Shown here: positions 42,285-53,665 of the stretch, one piece after another
How the letters are laid out: every line of letters begins with the position of its first letter
Numbering within the stretch: the first letter of the stretch is position 1
NCBI GenBank assembly: GCA_036250225.1
Contig: JAPZLL010000040.1
Span: forward strand, 1-64,000
Origin: Cercophora sp. LCS_1
Lineage: Eukaryota; Ascomycota; Sordariomycetes; Sordariales; Lasiosphaeriaceae
Length of the DNA: 64,000 nt
Direction of reading: 5' to 3'
Program-made: the position numbers and the translations under genes
The notes under the pieces: model-generated
Database searches by the model: none
Told to the model about the DNA's origin: nothing
The model's input: only the letters and a program-made list of their open reading frames with translations

Positions 42285-45200
42285 ATGGACGCGGGTAACC
42301 ATCCTGCAACGGTCATGCGCGGCGAGCCAGTCTCCCCAGTGAGCACGGATCCGGTCAACGGAGAGGGAGAAAGGGGACCCCGAGACGACTTGGTTCAACC
42401 CGGGATTCGCGCATCGACACCGACGCCTGCCGAGGACTCTCCGTTTGTTGTCGGGCATCTCCGTTCTTCCACCGAATCACCTCGGGATTGGAGCCGGGGG
42501 CCGGAACCGCCCCGCACGGACCGAGCCCCCGGCTCCGATGGCCCGCATCCGTCAACACGGAAACCATGGTCGCCAATTTTCCTGCGTCGGACCGTTCTCT
42601 CGATGTTGGTCGCATTCTTGGTCGTGTTGATGATTGCCATTGCCGCGCTTTTTGGCGTGTCGAACAAGAACGGAGGGCTGTCTTCGGCGGATGAACGGTT
42701 GTATTACCTGTGGGTGTATGGGCCGACTGCCGGTAGGATTCCTTGTGCTGTTTATATCGGAAACTTGCTGACGCAAAATAGTCCTCACTCTTATCGCTGC
42801 CATTTGGGCTCCAGTCGAGTACCGAGGCAAGCAGATTACTCCTTGGATCATCTTGTCCCGAGGGTTCCGCCCTGCCACAGACAACGTGCTGCTTGACTAT
42901 GTTGATGGGATAAACTTTGTTGATCTGTTTAAGTCGTTTCGCAAGCGGCACTGGTTGGCCTTCTCTGTTATCGGGGCCTCGTTTCTCATCCAGCTCGCCA
43001 CTGTCGTGTCCAGCGGCCTGTTTGTTTCATCGCACCTTCTTCTGCACGACGACAACACCCCGCTCGTCGCAAGGGATGCATTCGGCGTCTCTGGACGGTT
43101 TACCGCAGGCTCAAAGCCAGCGACCAACGTTTTTGGGGCCTTGACTTCGAACCTCTCGTTTCCAGCCGGGACCGACGGGGGATATGCGTTTCAGCGGTTC
43201 GATGCTGGCCGTGGTGAGCTTCGCGAAACTGTCGATTTTCTCTTCTTCACGCTGACATTTCTAGACTCAACATTCAGTCTCACGGCTGAAGTCGACGTTT
43301 TTAGGGGCTCGCTGTCGTGTGAACGCGCATCGATCGTGGAGGTATCAGTCAAAAACAAGCCCGTCGCAACGAACAACACGCTCCCAGTCGATCCGACATC
43401 CGGATCGGGACAAGTCGCGTCTTTTGATGAACGAACCGAGGCCGACATTACTTTGGAGACGGCTTCATGCTCTAACCTCGTTATCAACGTGAATCGGCCA
43501 AGCGAGTTCAAGTACAATGGAAGCGCCTGCGACGAACCGGGACAAGAAACCGATGCCAGCAACAGATTTGTCGTTGTCTGGGGACGCTGGCTGAATTCGA
43601 CGTCAGATATCCCTGTCAAGTCGCGACAATTCACTCTCGCGTCATATAACTTTGAGCCAAGCCTGGCATTGGTTTGCACACCAACCTACACCATCCGCAA
43701 AGGGAGTGTCCAGCTTGACAGAGACTCAAGTGGGTCTTTTATCCCGTCTGTTCTCACCGCCACTAACGGTGCTACGTCAACCCTTCGTGACATCTCGGCC
43801 TGGGATCTGTTAGTCGAGTTTGTGAGGACGATTGTTGAGACTCGGCGTTCCCTAATACTCGGGATGGACGGGTTTGTCAACATCATTCTTGACAAGGCAA
43901 ACAAGTCAACAAGTGACGCACATGCCCAGCAGGAGGCGCTGTCCGATCTTTTTGGACTTGTCACGGCTCAACTAGCCAACGAGTACCTCAAGACACCCCA
44001 GAATGCTCCACTAACGGGCAAGACTGTGTCTCGAGAGACGAGGCTGGTTGTATCCTCCGTCTCATTCTGGCTCATGGAATCATTGCTGCTGCTTCTCACT
44101 TTGGCCGCCACTTATATCATTTTCAACTCGCCCCGGCTCCCGATATCTGCAGATCCGTCGACAATCAGAGGTCTTGCTTCGGCGCTGTCAGCAAGCAAGG
44201 CGGCCGTCACAAGGCTTGAAGGAACAGGACGTATGAGCAATGACGCTCTTCAGCACCACCTGAAAAATGACCAGTTCAAAACTGAAGTTGCAGACCATGA
44301 TTTCCGACTCGAGTTGCAGTCCGCTGCTGAGACCAGACGACTTCTGGAGAAAGACGAAGTACGCAAAATCACCAAGGATAACAAGGCGGGATATCGCCCG
44401 TTTACGGTTACTATCACGGGTCGACTTTTGATCCTCCTATCGTTTCCAGCTCTGATACTCACCCTTGAACTTTTGTATCAGCACTCGACAAGAAACAACG
44501 GCCTCGGCGAAGTTGACAACAGCGACAAGTTTTCACACTATGCGTGGACATATATCCCCACCGCTGTCATGGTCGGACTGGGTCTTCTGGTCACCATGCT
44601 CAGCTTCACCGTCAAGCTTCTAAGTCCATACCACTCCCTGAAAAAGGGGAACGCCACCGCGGCTCAAAGCACGGATGAAAACTACATGCGCACCATGGCC
44701 ATTGTGTCAACCTGGCACGCCATCCTCAACAAGAAATGGGGTGTCGTCACTGCCAGTCTCGCAGCGATGCTCTCCCCCTTTTTGACCATCGTCGCTAGCG
44801 GCCTGCTGACCGCATCATCCACAACATCCTTCACCCACTCGTTTTCCATTGTCAACGCTTTCAACCTAAGCCAAGCCGACAGGACCTCGGGCCTCCAGCT
44901 TGCCAACCTCGTGCTCGCAAACAACCTGTCCGATCCAATCTGGACCTACAACAACCTCGCTCTCCCACACCTGTCGTCCCCATCTCCGCTGCAAAGCCTG
45001 TCCGGAACCACGACGTCCGCAACCCTTACTATCCCCGCCATCCGCGCCCACGCAAACTGCACCGAACCAACCCCCGCCCAGCTCAAATGCGAATACATCC
45101 CCCTCCTGAACGACACCTACACGCCCTACTCAACCACCTTCTCCGGAACCGGCTCCTTCGGAATCAGCACCGACCTGCCATATTTCACAAACCCCGAACA

Positions 45201-45918
45201 ATGTCCACCCCTCTTCCTCGCCCTGGGGCGCGTAACCGATGAAATCATCGACTCCGTCTCTCATGCCGCATGTTACCCCTACGCCGAGGTCGTCTCATTT
45301 TCCGGGGCATTCACACTCCCCTCTTGGGAGTTGAACACATCGTTGCCCATCGCAGCTGAGCCGACGGGTGCAGTAGCTGAGGTTGGTTTGACCGGGTTCA
45401 TGGAGGCCTTTGCGGACTTGACGTTTGCAAATCCCGCTGGGGAGTTGTCGACTGCGAGGCGGGAGGATCTTGGTGGGGTTTGGCCGCTAGTTGTTTATGG
45501 ACGAGATGGAACGCCTGTTTCCGAGTTGATGGAACGGGGATGGAGGGACGAGGTTGACGATGTTTTTGGAGTTGTGATGGCGCAGTTTATGAATCAAGCC
45601 AGGGTTGAGGCTCAAGGGGACAGTGTTGAGGGGACAGTGACCGTTAGTGGTGGAGAGAGATACAGGGTTGTTATGAGTGGCGTTGGGACGAGGGTCTTGG
45701 AAGGCTTGTTGGGCGTTATGTTTGTTTGTGTGACTGCCGTTTATGTACTACAAAAAGGGATGAGGAGGCTGTTACCTAGGGGACCGGGGAGTATTGGTGC
45801 TGTTGCAGGCTGGGTTGTTGGCTCGGGGTTGATTGAGGGTAGGGAGGGTAGGTATCGCTTGGGCTGGTCGGAGGGAAGGTTTGGGATTGGGGTTCAGGGA
45901 GATGAAGGAGGGCCATGA
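42285..45918 (+). CDS. Large DUF3433-type multi-span membrane protein
   Basis: Two exons, 42285-42732 and 42782-45918, with a 49-nt intron (donor GTAGGA, branch GCTGAC, acceptor AAAATAG); 1194 aa. A disordered cytosolic N-terminus precedes TM1 (TVLSMLVAFLVVLMIAIAAL). Then comes a segment characteristic of fungal DUF3433 proteins: LIAAIWAPVEYRGKQITPW, RGFRPATDNVLLDYV, LFKSFRKRHWLAFSVIGASF. Two large extracellular glycosylated regions (many NxS/T) alternate with membrane spans (SFWLMESLLLLLTLAATYII; LLILLSFPALILTLELLYQH; AVMVGLGLLVTMLSFTVKLL; ASLAAMLSPFLTIVASGLLT; VLEGLLGVMFVCVTAVYVLQ), and the second half repeats the plan of the first. Probably in the plasma membrane. Its role is unknown; fungal genomes have many paralogs. 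Confidence 0.82.
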
Positions 45919-46008
45919 CGAACCATTTGAAGCTGCGTTAGTCAGTTTTAGTGTTAAGACTTTTTATCTACATCTTGGCTCATGTTCTATCTGCCTGCTG
46001 ACAAACGG

Positions 46009-47330
46009 TTAATTCCCCGACGGCTTGATTCCCATCTTGAACACCGGACTATTGTCAAAGTTCTCGTAGTCGTGAAACGCGGCAGCCTGCAGTCTGGAAA
46101 TCTCAACCTCGTGACCCCTGGCCACCACGCCCTTATCATATTCGCTCATGGCCTCCTGCAAGGAGAGTCTTCCCTCCTTGACGTCCACCATGCGCTTGAC
46201 AAATTCATCGGCATCCTTGATAGCGAGGTTCCCGCCCTGTCCTCGATGGAACGTCATGCTGTGCGCCGCATCGCCCGCCAATGTTACCCTTCCGCCCTTG
46301 TTATCCCACTCCTTGGGATGCCAGATGCGCAGCTGGTCCGGTCCAATGGCGATATCATCCGGCAACCACTCGACTACCGACTTGTACGGATCAGCCCAGC
46401 CGTCCATGTGCGCTCGCAGTCTCTCAAGGCGGTTATCCGAGTTGACTTCGTCTTCCTCACTTGCAATGGGCCAGGTGACGAGGACATAGAAGATCCACGT
46501 CTCGGGACGCTCGACATCCGGCTTATCGAGCAGAAAGAGGCCCATGTACATGCTCTTGGGGTGCGGGGCCACGTCGACGCTGGGGTTCATGACGCTATCC
46601 AGCCAGCGGGCCTTGTCGGCGGGAAGACTAAAGGGGAAGTTCATGAATGCATATGGCAGCACTTCCTGCGCCGCAGCTGACTCGTCCAACAAACAGCGGC
46701 GGACCTGCGAAGATCCACCATCAGCGCCAACAACGACGTGACCTGTCGACGAGGTGCCATCAGCAAAGTGCGCCGTCACTTGGTCCGCAGAGTCGTATGA
46801 TAACGAGACTAGCTTCTTGCCGTAGTCGAGGTTGAGACCGGCGGACAGCACGCGCTTCGTCTTTTGGATCTGCATGCGACGGACGCCGTCGGGGTACAGG
46901 ATGCGGATCTTGATGGCGCCCGTGGCCCCATCGCGGATCAAGACGCCTTGCTCGCCTGCCGATTCAACAGACAGTGACGTGTCGGGCTGACAGGCCTGCA
47001 GCTGCGCGACAAGGTCGGGCGGGAGAAGGCCCTCCAAGAGCGGGAGGGCCCAGCTGAGCGTGATGCCCCAGTTGCGGTCGCGCGGCGTCGTTTCGCGATC
47101 GACAAGCTGGTATGCGATGCCATGCTGTGAAATGGGTGAGTCGAGTCGAGGGGGTCGGAGAAGTGGGATGAAGCTTTACCTTGCGGAGTCCATGAGCGAT
47201 GGCTATCCCGGCAAGACCTGTGTGGCATGATGTCAGTTGTGCGCAGGTGACGAGACAGATAGGCACTTGTTTGTAACTGACCGGCACCAACGACAATAAT
47301 GTGAAGCGGTTCGTCTCCTGAAGTTGCCAT
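46009..47330 (-). CDS. FAD-dependent monooxygenase (salicylate hydroxylase-like group)
   Basis: Three exons: 47330-47282, 47217-47180 and 47124-46009, with introns of 64 nt (donor GTCAGT) and 55 nt (donor GTAAAG). Phases fit; 400 aa. The FAD-binding GxGxxG motif is split by intron 1 and reads HIIVVGAGLAGIAIAHGLRK after splicing. Further family features: GHVVVGADGGSSQVRR (the DG motif), and RVTLAGDAAHSMTFHRGQGG with NLAIKDADEF (the GD motif binding the FAD ribityl chain). This is a class A flavoprotein monooxygenase that uses NAD(P)H and O2 to hydroxylate an aromatic or similar substrate. No C-terminal membrane segment is visible. It is divergent from a class II aldolase 319 bp away, suggesting a shared catabolic route. 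Confidence 0.87.
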
Positions 47331-47649
47331 TGTGGATGGCTTCCCAGTTTGGTTGATTAGTGCTGTCACGGTTGGTCGATTCGTGGAGTCCGAGGTGTCG
47401 TTGATGCCCAATTGACTGAATTTCCAGTGTCACGCATCTGGCGGACTTCCCCAGGGCACCGACGCACAAGAGTGTCTTGCAGGGCTTCACGGTGCCGATC
47501 TCAGCCACTCAAAATACCCCGCTACGGGATGTGAGACCTGGGGAGCCGAGCAGCGGAACCCCTCTTCTCCAAAGACTGATATCAATCAGCCCCTCGTCAC
47601 AGTGTGCGACAACGGGGATCGACATTGAATATACGCTCATTCTCCTGTC
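47331..47649. promoter_or_regulatory. Divergent promoter region (monooxygenase / aldolase)
   Basis: 319-bp spacer between opposite start codons. No TATA element is obvious. The compactness suggests common control, as an inference. Confidence 0.45.
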
Positions 47650-48501
47650 ATGGACTGGTACTCGCAACCGTCTTCATCCGGCACGGCCGACTGGAACAGC
47701 CAGAACTACAGCGATGTCAAGCGCAAGCTGATCACGGCCAACCACATCCTGCACCAGCAGGGCGTTGTCGATGCCTACGGGCACATCTCGGTGCGCTGTC
47801 CCGGTGCGCCCGACCGCTATCTGATGTGCGGATACATGGCACCCGGCATCGTGACATCGCCCGACGATCTGATCGAGTATTGGGTCAAGGACTCGTCGCC
47901 GGTATCGCCCAACGCCAAAAAGGGCTACTCGGAGCGCTTCATCCACGGCGAAATGTTCAAGCGCTTTCCCGCCGTCAACTGCGTCGTGCACAGCCATGCC
48001 GAGGCCGTGTTGCCGTACGTCACGAGCGGCGTCCCGTTGTTGCCCGTGTTTCACATGGCAGGTTTTCTCGGGAACGACGTCCCGGTTTTTGACATCGGGA
48101 CTCTCTACAGCCCAGGGGATCAGCAGGACCTCTTGGTTCGCGATTCCCGACTGGGAAGTGCACTGGCAGCCAAGTTCTCTGCCGACGGAGCCGAAACCCC
48201 GGATCATGCTGTCGTGCTGATGCGACGCCACGGGTACTCGACCCACGGAAAAGACATTGAGACGGCCGTGTACCGCGCCATCTACACCAAGGTCAACGCG
48301 GGCGTGCAGACCAACGCCATGCTTCTGCGGTCGGCCCTGCCATCCTTTGGTCCTGCGACAGAAGCCAAGTTTGAGCTGGAGCCGCTTACGGACGACATGT
48401 GTCGGGGCTGCACGGTCATGAACGAGGGCACGCAGGACAAGCCGTGGAAGCTATGGGCGGCCGAGGTGGAAAAGTCGTCGCTGTATATAAATCGCGGATG
48501 A
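47650..48501 (+). CDS. Class II aldolase/adducin-domain protein
   Basis: Single exon, 283 aa, ATG at 47650. The class II aldolase fold is clear: ANHILHQQGVVDAYGHISVR near residues 30-49, then CGYMAPGIVTSPDDLIEYWV, a His pair CVVHSHAEAVLPYV that would bind zinc, PLLPVFHMAGFLG, and the third ligand region VVLMRRHGYSTHGKDIETAV. An acidic catalytic residue in GYSERFIHGEMFKRFP matches the family. Members are fuculose-phosphate aldolase relatives, decarboxylases and methylthioribulose-P dehydratases; fungal forms of this length act on uncharacterised hydroxyketone or sugar-acid substrates. Divergent from the FAD monooxygenase, with a luciferase-domain gene converging 50 bp downstream. Confidence 0.87.
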   Translation: MDWYSQPSSSGTADWNSQNYSDVKRKLITANHILHQQGVVDAYGHISVRCPGAPDRYLMCGYMAPGIVTSPDDLIEYWVKDSSPVSPNAKKGYSERFIHGEMFKRFPAVNCVVHSHAEAVLPYVTSGVPLLPVFHMAGFLGNDVPVFDIGTLYSPGDQQDLLVRDSRLGSALAAKFSADGAETPDHAVVLMRRHGYSTHGKDIETAVYRAIYTKVNAGVQTNAMLLRSALPSFGPATEAKFELEPLTDDMCRGCTVMNEGTQDKPWKLWAAEVEKSSLYINRG

Positions 48502-48552
48502 GAAATGAGATGCTCATCTCCTCGCATAGAGAAAGCACACTTGCGTCTTGAC

Positions 48553-49428
48553 TCAAATCTCGACCCCAGTAACCCATGCCACGCCCGCCTTGACGATTCT
48601 CTCCACCACAGCCATCTCGGCATCCGTCCTCGGTGCATACACCATGGTCCATCCACTGTTCACAAACGAAAGCGGGAACCGCTGGCCCCATCTCGCCTCA
48701 ATGACCTTTCTCGCGTCGGGTCCGCTCAGCCACACGTGCAGGCTGTTGTCGGCCGGATGTGCATGGGCAATCTCACGAGCAAGCTGCTTGTCGTCGCGTG
48801 CCTGGATGTTGAGTGTCGGCACCCCAGCCAGGGCGTACAGTCCGGCGGTCGACCGGCCCTCGGTGTGGCTCGGCTTGGCCTCCAACATGCCAGGGTGCTC
48901 GGCAGCGAGTCGACTGACCAGGCTTTGAAGATGAACACGGGTGGATGGCTCGATGGGTTCGGGGACCTGGCGCTGCGGCATGATGCGCGGCATGATGCGG
49001 GCACGTCCGCCGGCACGGGGCGGGAGAGGGGAGCTGAGATACGAAGGGCCGGTGGTCGGGAGTGGCGACGGGTCAAGGAGGTCCGGACCAGAGAGAAGGT
49101 GGTTGAGACGGAACTTGGTCATCCGGAAGTACCCGCTTCGACGACCATGTCAATGACGAGGTTCAACCAAGAGAGAGAAAGAGAGAGAGAGAGATGATGA
49201 GATGAGACTCACGCCCATGTCGGCGGTGTGCCGCCCGTGCCAAATGCCCTCCACGAGACAAAATCATTGAGTGTCCTGCACCAACAAATCAGTTCGTCTT
49301 GGCCCAAAAAGAAAAACGGTGTTGTGGACGACAAACCACGCGATGCCAAGAATGGCGGTGGCGCACAGCGATGTTAAAACCGGCCGCGACGAAGTGGCCG
49401 ACGTGAGACGTTCGATGAGGGAAGCCAT
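48553..49428 (-). CDS. Luciferase-domain-containing fungal protein with N-terminal membrane helix
   Basis: Three exons by my model: 49428-49340, 49275-49213 and 49135-48553, with introns of 64 nt (donor GTGGTT, weak) and 77 nt (donor GTGAGT, containing a GA/CT microsatellite). Phases fit; 244 aa. The N-terminus MASLIERLTSATSSRPVLTS, followed by LCATAILGIA, looks like a signal anchor. The exon 2-3 junction gives FGTGGTPPTWAGYFRMTKFR, and the C-terminus has AREIAHAHPADNSLHVWLSG, ARKVIEARWGQRFPLSF and MVYAPRTDAEMAVVERIVKA, matching the fungal and bacterial luciferase-domain family. The name is historical; enzymatic function is unknown. Its 3' end is 51 bp from the convergent aldolase stop. The first intron is the least certain part. 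Confidence 0.7.
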
Positions 49429-50065
49429 GTCAATCGACGATGTTCCCAGATCCGACTTGAGATTCTTTGAGTGGCCGCTGAGATGAAATCGGCGTCCGAT
49501 GCAACGGCGCGATGGATGGCTGAAAATGCACTGAGATTCGCACCGATGCGCAGTGAAAACGAAGAAAAAAAAAAAAAAAAAAAGCTTCAGTGAACGACGG
49601 AGTCCCGTCCGGACAAATGACCCCTCCGTGACGACTGCGCTGGAAGCCAACCAGAACCCATGTCGGACGCCTCCGTGTCCGGTTGATTCATGCAGGGGAT
49701 GTGAGACATGCCGGCTCGCTGCTGGCATGCACCTTCGACTTTTGCACTTTCAACGATGAACCCTTTCGGGCGCCATGGCGATGTGCGCAGTTGCTCATCG
49801 AGTAGATAAAAACACCAGGAAGAATCATCACTTCTCGCATGAACTTGGAAGGATGGAATCGACTTGCGGGGCGCACTAAGATCATGACGGACCAACTCAA
49901 TCTGGCCAAGACGCCATTGGTCCGCACCCCGGCACATTTCTGACGCGGGGGACGACGCGCTTCGCCGCGTGATCCTCCCTCCATCGCATCGCGGGAGGCA
50001 ACGTCTGGCATGGTGACGGGATCCCCCGCACATCAAATGTCGACCACCACCGTAGCCAATTCAGG
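49429..50065. other. Divergent intergenic region with poly-A tract
   Basis: 637 bp between the luciferase-domain gene (-) and HET gene (+). A run of A at about 49565-49582 is the only notable feature. No gene. Confidence 0.45.
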
Positions 50066-52292
50066 ATGGGCCCCCCAATCGGCAACGAGGAAGGATGTGA
50101 GCTGTGTGGGACCTTTGTTTCCGCATTGAAAAGCGTCTACACCACCAAGATCCGACCAGGAATCCCGCCGAAGCGCGCTGATGCCAAGCTTCCCATTCAG
50201 CACCACTTTGACTGGACGTTCAAGGACAGAGCGCCTTCGCTGCTGGCTCTGGCAAAAAGCGCGAGGTCTGGATGCCCATGCTGCGCTCTCCTGAGGTCCG
50301 CAATCACCATCCCTCGGGGGGCTTCTGTTGGCGACAATGGCGCTGCGAAAACCACACTCCGATTCTACTGTGTTGGGAATCCAAGGACCCGCGCGAGTGG
50401 GATGCCATTGAAAGAAGTCCAAGAACTGTCCATTGGCAGCGCTGTGCCCTCGGGTCACGTCGACTCCAAGAAGCGCTGGGGTGAGGTTCATGTCTTTCGC
50501 TCTGATGGTCGGTGTTCCCTAGTCTAATACTTAACCGTCGTGCGGAGCAGACTAACGAGTCCCAGACTTTGTGCCGTTATCGAGCAACAACCTGAAATTG
50601 ATACGCACCGCCATTGAAAGCTGTGTGCATACCCATCAGTCATGTCCTGGGCCTAAACAGACGTCCTGTCCTCTCAGATTGGTCAAGGTCATGGACGGGG
50701 ATCGCATCAAGTTGGAGAAGCCTGGAAGACGAAAACCCGTCTATGCAGCCCTGAGCTACTGCTGGGGGGCCTCAAGCGCGATGAAAACGGCCAAGACAAC
50801 TGCCAGCAATATCGACGAGCGAATGAACGAGATCTCCCTTGCCAGTCTTCCGAAAACTCTCCAAGACGCCATCACCGTCACTCGCTCGCTGGGCATCCAA
50901 TATCTCTGGATCGACGCCCTCTGCATCGTGCAAGACTGCAAGAGAGAGTGGATGAGCGAAGCCCAGAAGATGATGGAGTATTACGGTCAAGCCCGTGTCA
51001 CCATCGTCCCCGTTGAGGCCGATTCAGCCGATTCAGGGATGCGAACCGGCCATGGACGACCACTTTCCTGCAAACTGCGAGGACCATGGAAATCCGACTC
51101 AGGGTCAGACCTGATCCTATCTAACAAGGCGCCCGGGAGCAGAAAGTCGGTTTCCCGCTCTCCCTGGAACCAACGAGGATGGACATTCCAGGAGAGCCTG
51201 AACTCGTCCCGCGTCCTCTACATTTTTGGGCATAATGTCACGCTGGAATGCCGGGAGGGATCCTGGGATACGCTGGGCGGCTGGTGTCCCCACAAACGCG
51301 AGGACTGGTCGAGATTCTTGCCCACCGACAACACCGACACATCCCGGAGTCTCGACCGGCTTAACCGGGACTGGTCTTGGCTTGTTCAGTGCTACACCGA
51401 ACGACGACTGAGCAACCACCAAGATCAATGGTTTGCATTCTGCGGCATTGCCGATGCCTTCTCGAGGGCTTCAGGCCGCGAGACAATCGCTGGACTGTGG
51501 AAAGATCGAATCGTCGAGGACATTGTGTCCTGGAGGTGTCGGCGGCGGTCGCCCAAGAAGCGCTCACGCAAGTCGGTTGCCGATTTACCGCGTGAAGATT
51601 CGTTTCACCAACACCCGCCAGTTCCCAAATCATCCAATTGCTCCAACTGCGGCATGCCAGAATGCGGTGGTCCGTCTTCGGGTGGCGGCTTGGAACGCGC
51701 CGTCTTCCCATCCTGGACTTGGCTGGGGACGCGGTGGTGCGACAGTGCCGGTGGCATCCCACTTTCCAAAACAGCAATCGAGCAAATCCAAGAGGGGCCT
51801 TGCACACAACTGCTGTCGATCAAGACCGACGATAAGAACCCCGACTCGGTCAGATTGGAGTTATCCGGACCTGTTCTTCCCAGAGAGGCCGTACTGAAGA
51901 TCCTGTCCCACGCTCGAGATCTGGCTCTCTGCATTGAGGGACTAGGCCCAAAAGACAGCGGGATTTCATATCTGGACTATCCCTTTGACGACGGGTATTC
52001 ATGCTGCTGCAAGAAAGGTCACGCAACCAGGGATTGCGAGTCGCACAACGCCATTCTTGAGCTTGAGCCGCCGGTTTCCGCCCTGCTAATTGGGACGGCA
52101 AGGTTTCAAGCTGCCCCTGGCGACTCGTATCAACATTTTCTCCTCATACAGCCTACTCGGAGTCGTGATGGTGGACCGGAGGGCGGCGAGTTTCGTCGTG
52201 TTGGAACTATGCACCTCGCCAAAAATCACTTGAGTAAAGGTGTACTGCGGGGACTTGAAAAGCAAGAGGTCAAGAAGATCATTCTTGTATGA
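50066..52292 (+). CDS. HET-domain protein (heterokaryon incompatibility type)
   Basis: Two exons, 50066-50507 and 50566-52292, with a 58-nt intron (donor GTCGGT, branch ACTAAC, acceptor CCCAG); 722 aa. The N-terminal region has a Cys-rich start (EGCELCGTFVSA, then SGCPCCALLRSAI) common in this HET subfamily. The HET domain begins about residue 203: VYAALSYCWGASSAMKTAKT, LPKTLQDAITVTRSLGIQYL, WIDALCIVQD, later EAQKMMEYYGQARVTIVP and SPWNQRGWTFQESLNSSRVL. The C-terminal third contains WLVQCYTERRLSNHQDQWFA and FPSWTWLGTRWC, the usual continuation in fungi. HET domains mediate cell death after fusion of unlike hyphae in characterised cases. Whether this gene is a polymorphic incompatibility locus is unknown. 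Confidence 0.9.
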
Positions 52293-53098
52293 GATAAATT
52301 TGCAAACCTACACCATTTCGCTCTCTCCCCGGAGCATGAAGATTAAGTCGATTTCCCTGGTATCTTGCCAATGCATTGTATGCATTCCTTTTTTTTTTTA
52401 AACCATGTTCTGATGCATTGAAAAGATTAGGATAGGAAATCTCTCGATGTCGGTCCCTTTCAATCAAACGTGGGCGGTTCGAAGATGGGAATTTTGGGAA
52501 AATGCCAGCCCCTGTTGGCGTGGAGAGCTCCAGGACGCCCAAAACTGCAGTGAAGCGTCTATGATTGGTTATAACCAAAATGCCCAACCTGCAGGACGAG
52601 CCGCAACCGGATGGATGCCCTCGTAGGAACACGACTCTCATCTTCAAGCATCATTCAGTTCTACTCCGGAAGCAGCGCACAACCCGGGATGACCGGAGCA
52701 TGCCCAACAAGACCAAAATATCTCAACCGTCGCGGAATCTCCATCCCCGCCTCCGGAACCCGAATCGCCGCCAACACACACCCACGTGTTTAAGCGGGTC
52801 GATGAAAAGGGGCGAGGTCCTTGCCCGAAAAGCAACACCGAGACGATGTGGTGCAACGAATCCAGCGGTGGGTTGCAGCTTCGTTCCGAAGGAGGTCTGA
52901 CGATGTGGGCACGACCGGGTGGGGGCAACTCCCGAGATGCTGCGTTCCCATGCCAAGCCCGCAAGACCAAGCCGAGCTTCCCCGGCCGGGAATGCGGGTT
53001 CCCTCGGAGCACAACAGAGAAAATCACCATGCACGGCAAAAATCCCGGACCGTTCAGGCATCAATACCTGGCCAACAACACAATAAAAACCGGCATCC
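52293..53098. other. Intergenic, no gene seen
   Basis: 806 bp between the HET gene and tRNA-Lys. A T-tract occurs at about 52390-52400. Short frames on both strands lack family resemblance. Confidence 0.45.
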
Positions 53099-53211
53099 GC
53101 CCGGCTAGCTCAATCGATCGGTAGAGCGTGAGACTCTTAATCAGGTGTGTCAGGTTCTGAATGTCTCCTTGAGGGATCTCAAGGTTGTGGGTTCGACCCC
53201 CACGTCGGGCT
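53099..53211 (+). tRNA. tRNA-Lys (anticodon CTT) with 36-nt intron
   Basis: The acceptor stem GCCCGGC (53099-53105) pairs with GTCGGGC (53204-53210), discriminator T. The D-arm is TAGCTCAATCGATCGGTAGAGC. The anticodon arm TGAGA-CTCTTAA-TCTCA has anticodon CTT at 53136-53138. The intron is 53140-53175, just after position 37 as is canonical for nuclear tRNAs. The T-arm is GTGGG TTCGACC CCCAC. Splicing needs the tRNA endonuclease. A T-run at about 53230-53237 fits a pol III terminator. Confidence 0.92.
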
Positions 53212-53228
53212 CAATTCCCGGCGATTGC

Positions 53229-53238
53229 CATTTTTTTG
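53229..53238 (+). terminator. Pol III T-run terminator of tRNA-Lys
   Basis: CCATTTTTTTGCC about 20 bp after the mature 3' end, as expected for RNA polymerase III. Confidence 0.6.
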
Positions 53239-53665
53239 CCCCTCTTCGTCTTGGAGCGCAGAGTACCAGACGAAATCCCATTGTCGGTCAAACTTTTGTT
53301 GTGTGGGAACAAAGTTGGGTGGGAAAGGCTCAGGGGTTTGTTTGGGAGGTGGGTCCTTGTAGCTTAAATCCAACCGGGCAACCGTCAGGGGCGGGCCCCT
53401 TTTTGCACACTGCACACACATGACAACACCGGAGAGCTGAGCATCGCAAGCAACATTGAGTTAGATTAAGAATAATGTTTCAAACATCACGTCGTTAACT
53501 GCTACGACCCGTCAGACACCGTTTTGCCATCCTCCCATTTGGTTCCGTGGCAACCTTGGGTCACAAAAAAAGGAAAAGGAATCGGTCCAAGGAAACTAAA
53601 CCCCAACCAGGATATTGCTTGACCTGAACCCTTTACGACAGCCAAAATGAGTGCCCGTGAATGCC
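53239..53665. other. Intergenic, no gene seen
   Basis: Between the tRNA and the convergent 3' end of the charged-protein gene. No coding signal. Confidence 0.4.

Noticed and set aside
49168..49194. GA/CT microsatellite considered as an exon or CRISPR-like repeat
   Set aside because: It lies inside a well-bounded intron of the luciferase-domain gene and is simple sequence.
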